Of a DNA stretch of 64,000 bases, positions 62,101 through 64,000 are shown piece by piece (within the stretch, counting starts at the first letter, position 1; each line of letters starts with the position of its first letter). The notes under the pieces are model-generated. The model did not search any database. It worked only from the letters and a program-made list of their open reading frames with translations, and was not told where the DNA came from. The position numbers and the translations under genes are program-made. Source of the DNA: Mycobacterium marinum. Lineage in GTDB: Bacteria; Actinomycetota; Actinomycetes; Mycobacteriales; Mycobacteriaceae. Location: positions 6,076,001 through 6,140,000 of the forward strand of contig NZ_CP024190.1 of the NCBI RefSeq assembly GCF_003391395.1, read 5' to 3'.

Positions 62101-62717
62101 TCGATGGTTGCGACTTGCGGGAATTCGATATCGATGGCTACCGCAGCCGGCTCAGCATCGTGGCGCAGGAACCCTACCTATTTGCCGGGACGGTCCGTGA
62201 TGCCATCGCATACGGGCGTCCCGATGCCACCGACGCGCAGGTCGAACGGGCCGCTCGCGAGGTGGGTGCGCACCCCATGATCGCCGCGCTCGATGGCGGG
62301 TACCAGCATGGGGTGGCCGCCGGTGGCCGGAATCTGTCCGCCGGCCAGCTGCAGTTGCTGGCGTTGGCTCGGGCGCGGCTGGTCGATTCCGACATCTTGC
62401 TGCTCGACGAGGCCACCGTCGCCCTGGACCCCGCTACCGAGGCCTTGGTGCACTGGGCGACCCTTGGCCTGGCAGCCGACCGGACCACGTTGATCATTGC
62501 CCACGAGTTGGCAATTGCCGAATTCGTAGATCGGATCGTGGTTCTCGAGCAGGGAACCATTGTCGAGGACGGCACCCACGTCGAGCTACTGGCTGCCGGC
62601 GGACGCTATGCCGCGCTGTGGGCGGCCCACAGCCGGGTGGGCCGGCCGTCGCCATCCGACGATCGGCCGATCCCAACCGAACTGCTGGTCCATTCCCCCG
62701 ACACGGATGTCGTCTAG
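59112..62717 (+). CDS. Fused double ABC exporter (Rv0194-like)
   Basis: This is a 1201-residue protein: TMD1, NBD1, TMD2, NBD2, with six helices each. NBD1 has GPPGSGKST near 367, LSGGQ and IMDEPTSAVD, but Arg527 (IFTRRRSM) stands where the switch-region His should be. NBD2 has GSTGSGKST near 971, a signature LSAGQ instead of LSGGQ, LLDEATVALD and IIAHELAI with the His. The start MRTNWWGRLSQY matches the Rv0194 multidrug efflux protein. The ATG at 59112 has AAAGGG upstream. Confidence 0.92.
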   Translation: MRTNWWGRLSQYVLRYRRDLLLGLFASVVGTAITVMVPLVTKRVIDNAIAPDHRPLAPWALVLVAAAVAIYFMTFVRRHYGGRIAHLVQHDLRVDAFATLMRWDGRQQDRWSSGQLIVRTTNDLELVQTLLFDLPNVIRHLLTLLLCLAVMAWLSLPLALLVVLLVPLIGLVAHRSRRLLAVATETAQERNAAVTGVVDAAVSGIHVVKAFGQQSQETVKLTTAGRALYAARVRVARLNAYFGPLLQSLPAFGQMAVLAVGGWMAAQGTITVGTFVAFWSCLTLVSRPACDLAGMLTIAQQARTGAMRVFELIDSRPTLVDGTKQLPSSTPVSLAFEHASFGYAAEHPVLRGIDLSILPGETLAVVGPPGSGKSTLALLAMRCYDVTAGAVRVGGHDVRDLTLDSLRSAIGLVPEQAILFSGTIGENISYGRSNVTLEQITAAARAAHIDEFVNTLPDGYATPVGAQGLTLSGGQRQRIALARALVGNPRLLIMDEPTSAVDAVIEASIQDVLREVLADRTAVIFTRRRSMLSLADRVAVLDSGHLLDIGTPEQLWGRCSRYRELLSPATDPLRNLAFEDGAPGPESEPEAIDVAADATEPSDHSPKPDLLRRLLHDFRGPLIVSLLLVALETGAGLLPPLLIRHGIDVGIRQHVLTALWWAALAGTAIVAIRLVAQWGSAVVAGTAGEKALFRLRSLVFAHAQRLDLDAFEDDGDSQIITAVTADVDAIVAFLRTGLVIAIVSLVTAVGILAALLAINAKLALLIFATLPMLGLATWQFRRASSWTYRQARQRLGTVTATLREYSAGLRIAQAYRAEYVGFQTYFAHSDDYRRLRVRGQRLLALYFPLVPLTCSLATTLVLFEGGRDVQAGVLSVGALVTYLLYVEMLFAPVDKLSQMFDEYQRAAVAVGRIRSLLNTPTAFSPTAAPVGTLRGEIEFDAVHFRYPTRDAPALAGINLRIPAGQTVVFVGSTGSGKSTLMKLVSRFYDPTDGIIRVDGCDLREFDIDGYRSRLSIVAQEPYLFAGTVRDAIAYGRPDATDAQVERAAREVGAHPMIAALDGGYQHGVAAGGRNLSAGQLQLLALARARLVDSDILLLDEATVALDPATEALVHWATLGLAADRTTLIIAHELAIAEFVDRIVVLEQGTIVEDGTHVELLAAGGRYAALWAAHSRVGRPSPSDDRPIPTELLVHSPDTDVV

Positions 62718-62723
62718 CGGGGA

Positions 62724-63974
62724 TCAGGCAACCGGAGCATCGGGCATCGCGGTCAGCGCCAGCATGACGTAGTGCCGCAGCAGGCGACGGGTGCAGTCCT
62801 GGACCACCAGGTTGCGCCGACCGTCCAAACTGTAGGCGGAGTCCACGATCCAGAACGCGAACAGGCTGGTCGAGAGGTAGGCCGGCATGTCCTCGCACCG
62901 CAGCACGGCCTCGGCAATGTCCTCGAGGAGTTGTCGCACCGAGCGCGCGGCGGCGGCCGGACTCATGCCCAGCATGTCGTTGTCCCAGTCGGCCGGAGGC
63001 GTCTGGTTTCCATCCAGCGGTAGCGTCCGCAGCACCTCGGAGACCAAGGCGTGCACCTGGAGCGGGCGCAGGCAGTCGGCCGGACGGTGGTGTCCCAGAT
63101 CGGCACTCCAGCCCGACAACCGCTCGCGCAACCGGTCCGCCGACATCTCACGAATCAGGTTTCGCGCCCACTTGCGCGGTTCCTCGCGGTTGTCGTGGTA
63201 AAGAATCAGATCCAGCGGACCATGCTTGTCAAAGCGCATCAGTCGCCACACCAGATCGAAGAATTCCTCCGATGACAACACCTCACCGTAGGGGATGGGC
63301 TGTTCGCGGTTGCGGATCTCTTGGACGGGCGGAGCCTCGGTGGATGCGGAAATCCACTCCTCGAACCGCCGACCATCGATCTGCCTTTCCTGCAGCGGCA
63401 GCGGCACCGGACGCTCTGGAGTGCTCTTCCACTTGGCGAGCAGTTCGGCGATTTGGCCGGCGGCAGCGCACAGGGTGGTAATGAAGCGCTGCTGGTAGGA
63501 CTCATCGGGGACACCGCTGGTCAACAGTTCGCTCAGCGAGGCACTGGGCGTGTCTTCGACATCGCTGACCAGCCGGCCGGGGTTATCGGCCACGCGGTGG
63601 AAGGCCATGATGATGCAGCTGCGCGCATTTCCGGAGGCGGTGCGGAACCGGTGGTGCACCAGGGAACCGGCGGCGAACACGGTGCTCAGCGGCCGTTCGG
63701 AATCACTGACCTCGATGACGACCGGGCGGTCTTGGTCCCGCAACTGCATCTGCGCGTCGAATACCCGCCTGATCCTCTCGGTGGTGGTGAAGATCGACGC
63801 ATTTTCGCTGGACCACGGTTCCCCGGCCTCGTTGACAAAGCAGGTGCGGGCGAGTTGATGGGTGCCAGGCAGGAAGGTGAAGTTCTGCCCGGCCGGCCCC
63901 TTTGCAGTTCCGCGGCGCCAGGTGACGATGATCTTGTACTCGTCATTGAACGGCGTGTTGTCGATGTGCAGCAT
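62724..63974 (-). CDS. Unrecognised protein, possibly extending past the window
   Basis: This is a 416-residue protein if the ATG at 63974 (MLHIDNTPFNDEYKIIV) is the start. The frame stays open through a TTG at 63998 to the end of the window, so the true start may lie outside. No signal peptide or membrane helix. The N-terminal half looks beta-rich (IIVTWRRG, NFTFLPGTHQLAR); the C-terminal half is helical and acidic. I do not recognise a family. It converges with the ABC exporter six bases away. Confidence 0.65.
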   Translation of the reverse strand: MLHIDNTPFNDEYKIIVTWRRGTAKGPAGQNFTFLPGTHQLARTCFVNEAGEPWSSENASIFTTTERIRRVFDAQMQLRDQDRPVVIEVSDSERPLSTVFAAGSLVHHRFRTASGNARSCIIMAFHRVADNPGRLVSDVEDTPSASLSELLTSGVPDESYQQRFITTLCAAAGQIAELLAKWKSTPERPVPLPLQERQIDGRRFEEWISASTEAPPVQEIRNREQPIPYGEVLSSEEFFDLVWRLMRFDKHGPLDLILYHDNREEPRKWARNLIREMSADRLRERLSGWSADLGHHRPADCLRPLQVHALVSEVLRTLPLDGNQTPPADWDNDMLGMSPAAAARSVRQLLEDIAEAVLRCEDMPAYLSTSLFAFWIVDSAYSLDGRRNLVVQDCTRRLLRHYVMLALTAMPDAPVA

Positions 63975-64000
63975 GTTGTCCTGCGCCAGGACGGACAACG

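Overview
The window is a chromosomal segment of a slow-growing Mycobacterium, most like the M. kansasii / M. marinum group. The evidence is high G+C, frequent GTG and TTG starts, a PE_PGRS gene, a WhiB protein and the complete ergothioneine cluster. Gene order largely follows the M. tuberculosis Rv3678c-Rv3709c interval (Rv numbers are recalled from knowledge of that genome, not computed). Several blocks break that order: a selenocysteine/formate dehydrogenase locus, an Rsb-type stress-signalling operon, an HNH protein, a PadR + PE_PGRS pair, a catalase, and an Rv0194-like ABC exporter where I would expect leuA.

Layout. 1-2.5 kb: end of a RidA-like gene, a DUF4177-like protein, and a coupled pair of Get3/ArsA-type ATPases (Rv3679-Rv3680). 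2.6-8 kb: whiB4, the bifunctional penicillin-binding protein ponA2, a metallophosphoesterase, a PLP enzyme of the cysteine synthase/desulfhydrase fold (Rv3684), and tRNA-Pro(CGG). 8.1-12.5 kb: small membrane proteins, cyp137, a DUF4193 zinc-ribbon protein, a PAS-ANTAR regulator and the anti-anti-sigma factor rsfB. 12.6-17.2 kb: a tightly coupled rsbR-rsbS-rsbT-rsbX-like operon ending in a 742-residue PAS/GAF/PP2C/ATPase protein, a stressosome-type partner-switching pathway. 17.2-19.3 kb: a 13E12-type HNH protein and a PfpI/DJ-1 protein.

19.5-31 kb is the most distinctive block. It holds selD, the tRNA-Sec gene selC, selA and selB, then a divergent MFS transporter/TetR pair, then a formate dehydrogenase operon. 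The catalytic subunit of that operon is read through an in-frame UGA (codon 194) that is followed by a SECIS-like hairpin. The window therefore contains the core selenocysteine synthesis and insertion genes together with a selenoprotein client. The other FDH subunits are a four-cluster ferredoxin and an NrfD-type membrane anchor.

31-39 kb: a YqeY protein, then the Rv3689-Rv3695 membrane cluster (MoxR ATPase, DUF58, DUF4350, DUF4129, SpoIIM, RDD). 39-42.5 kb: a PadR-type regulator with an 18-bp palindrome in its promoter, and a PE_PGRS gene whose second half begins with a repeat of the PE-PGRS linker. 42.5-46.3 kb: glpK, a GCS2-family ligase-like protein and a methyltransferase. 46.4-51.8 kb: egtE-egtD-egtC-egtB-egtA, each overlapping the next, for ergothioneine synthesis. 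51.9-58.8 kb: a secreted sensor-like protein, a catalase, two paralogous His/Gly/Pro-rich membrane proteins, a secreted DUF4185-like protein, asd and ask. 59.1-64 kb: a fused double ABC exporter with an atypical first nucleotide-binding domain, and an unrecognised protein at the window edge.
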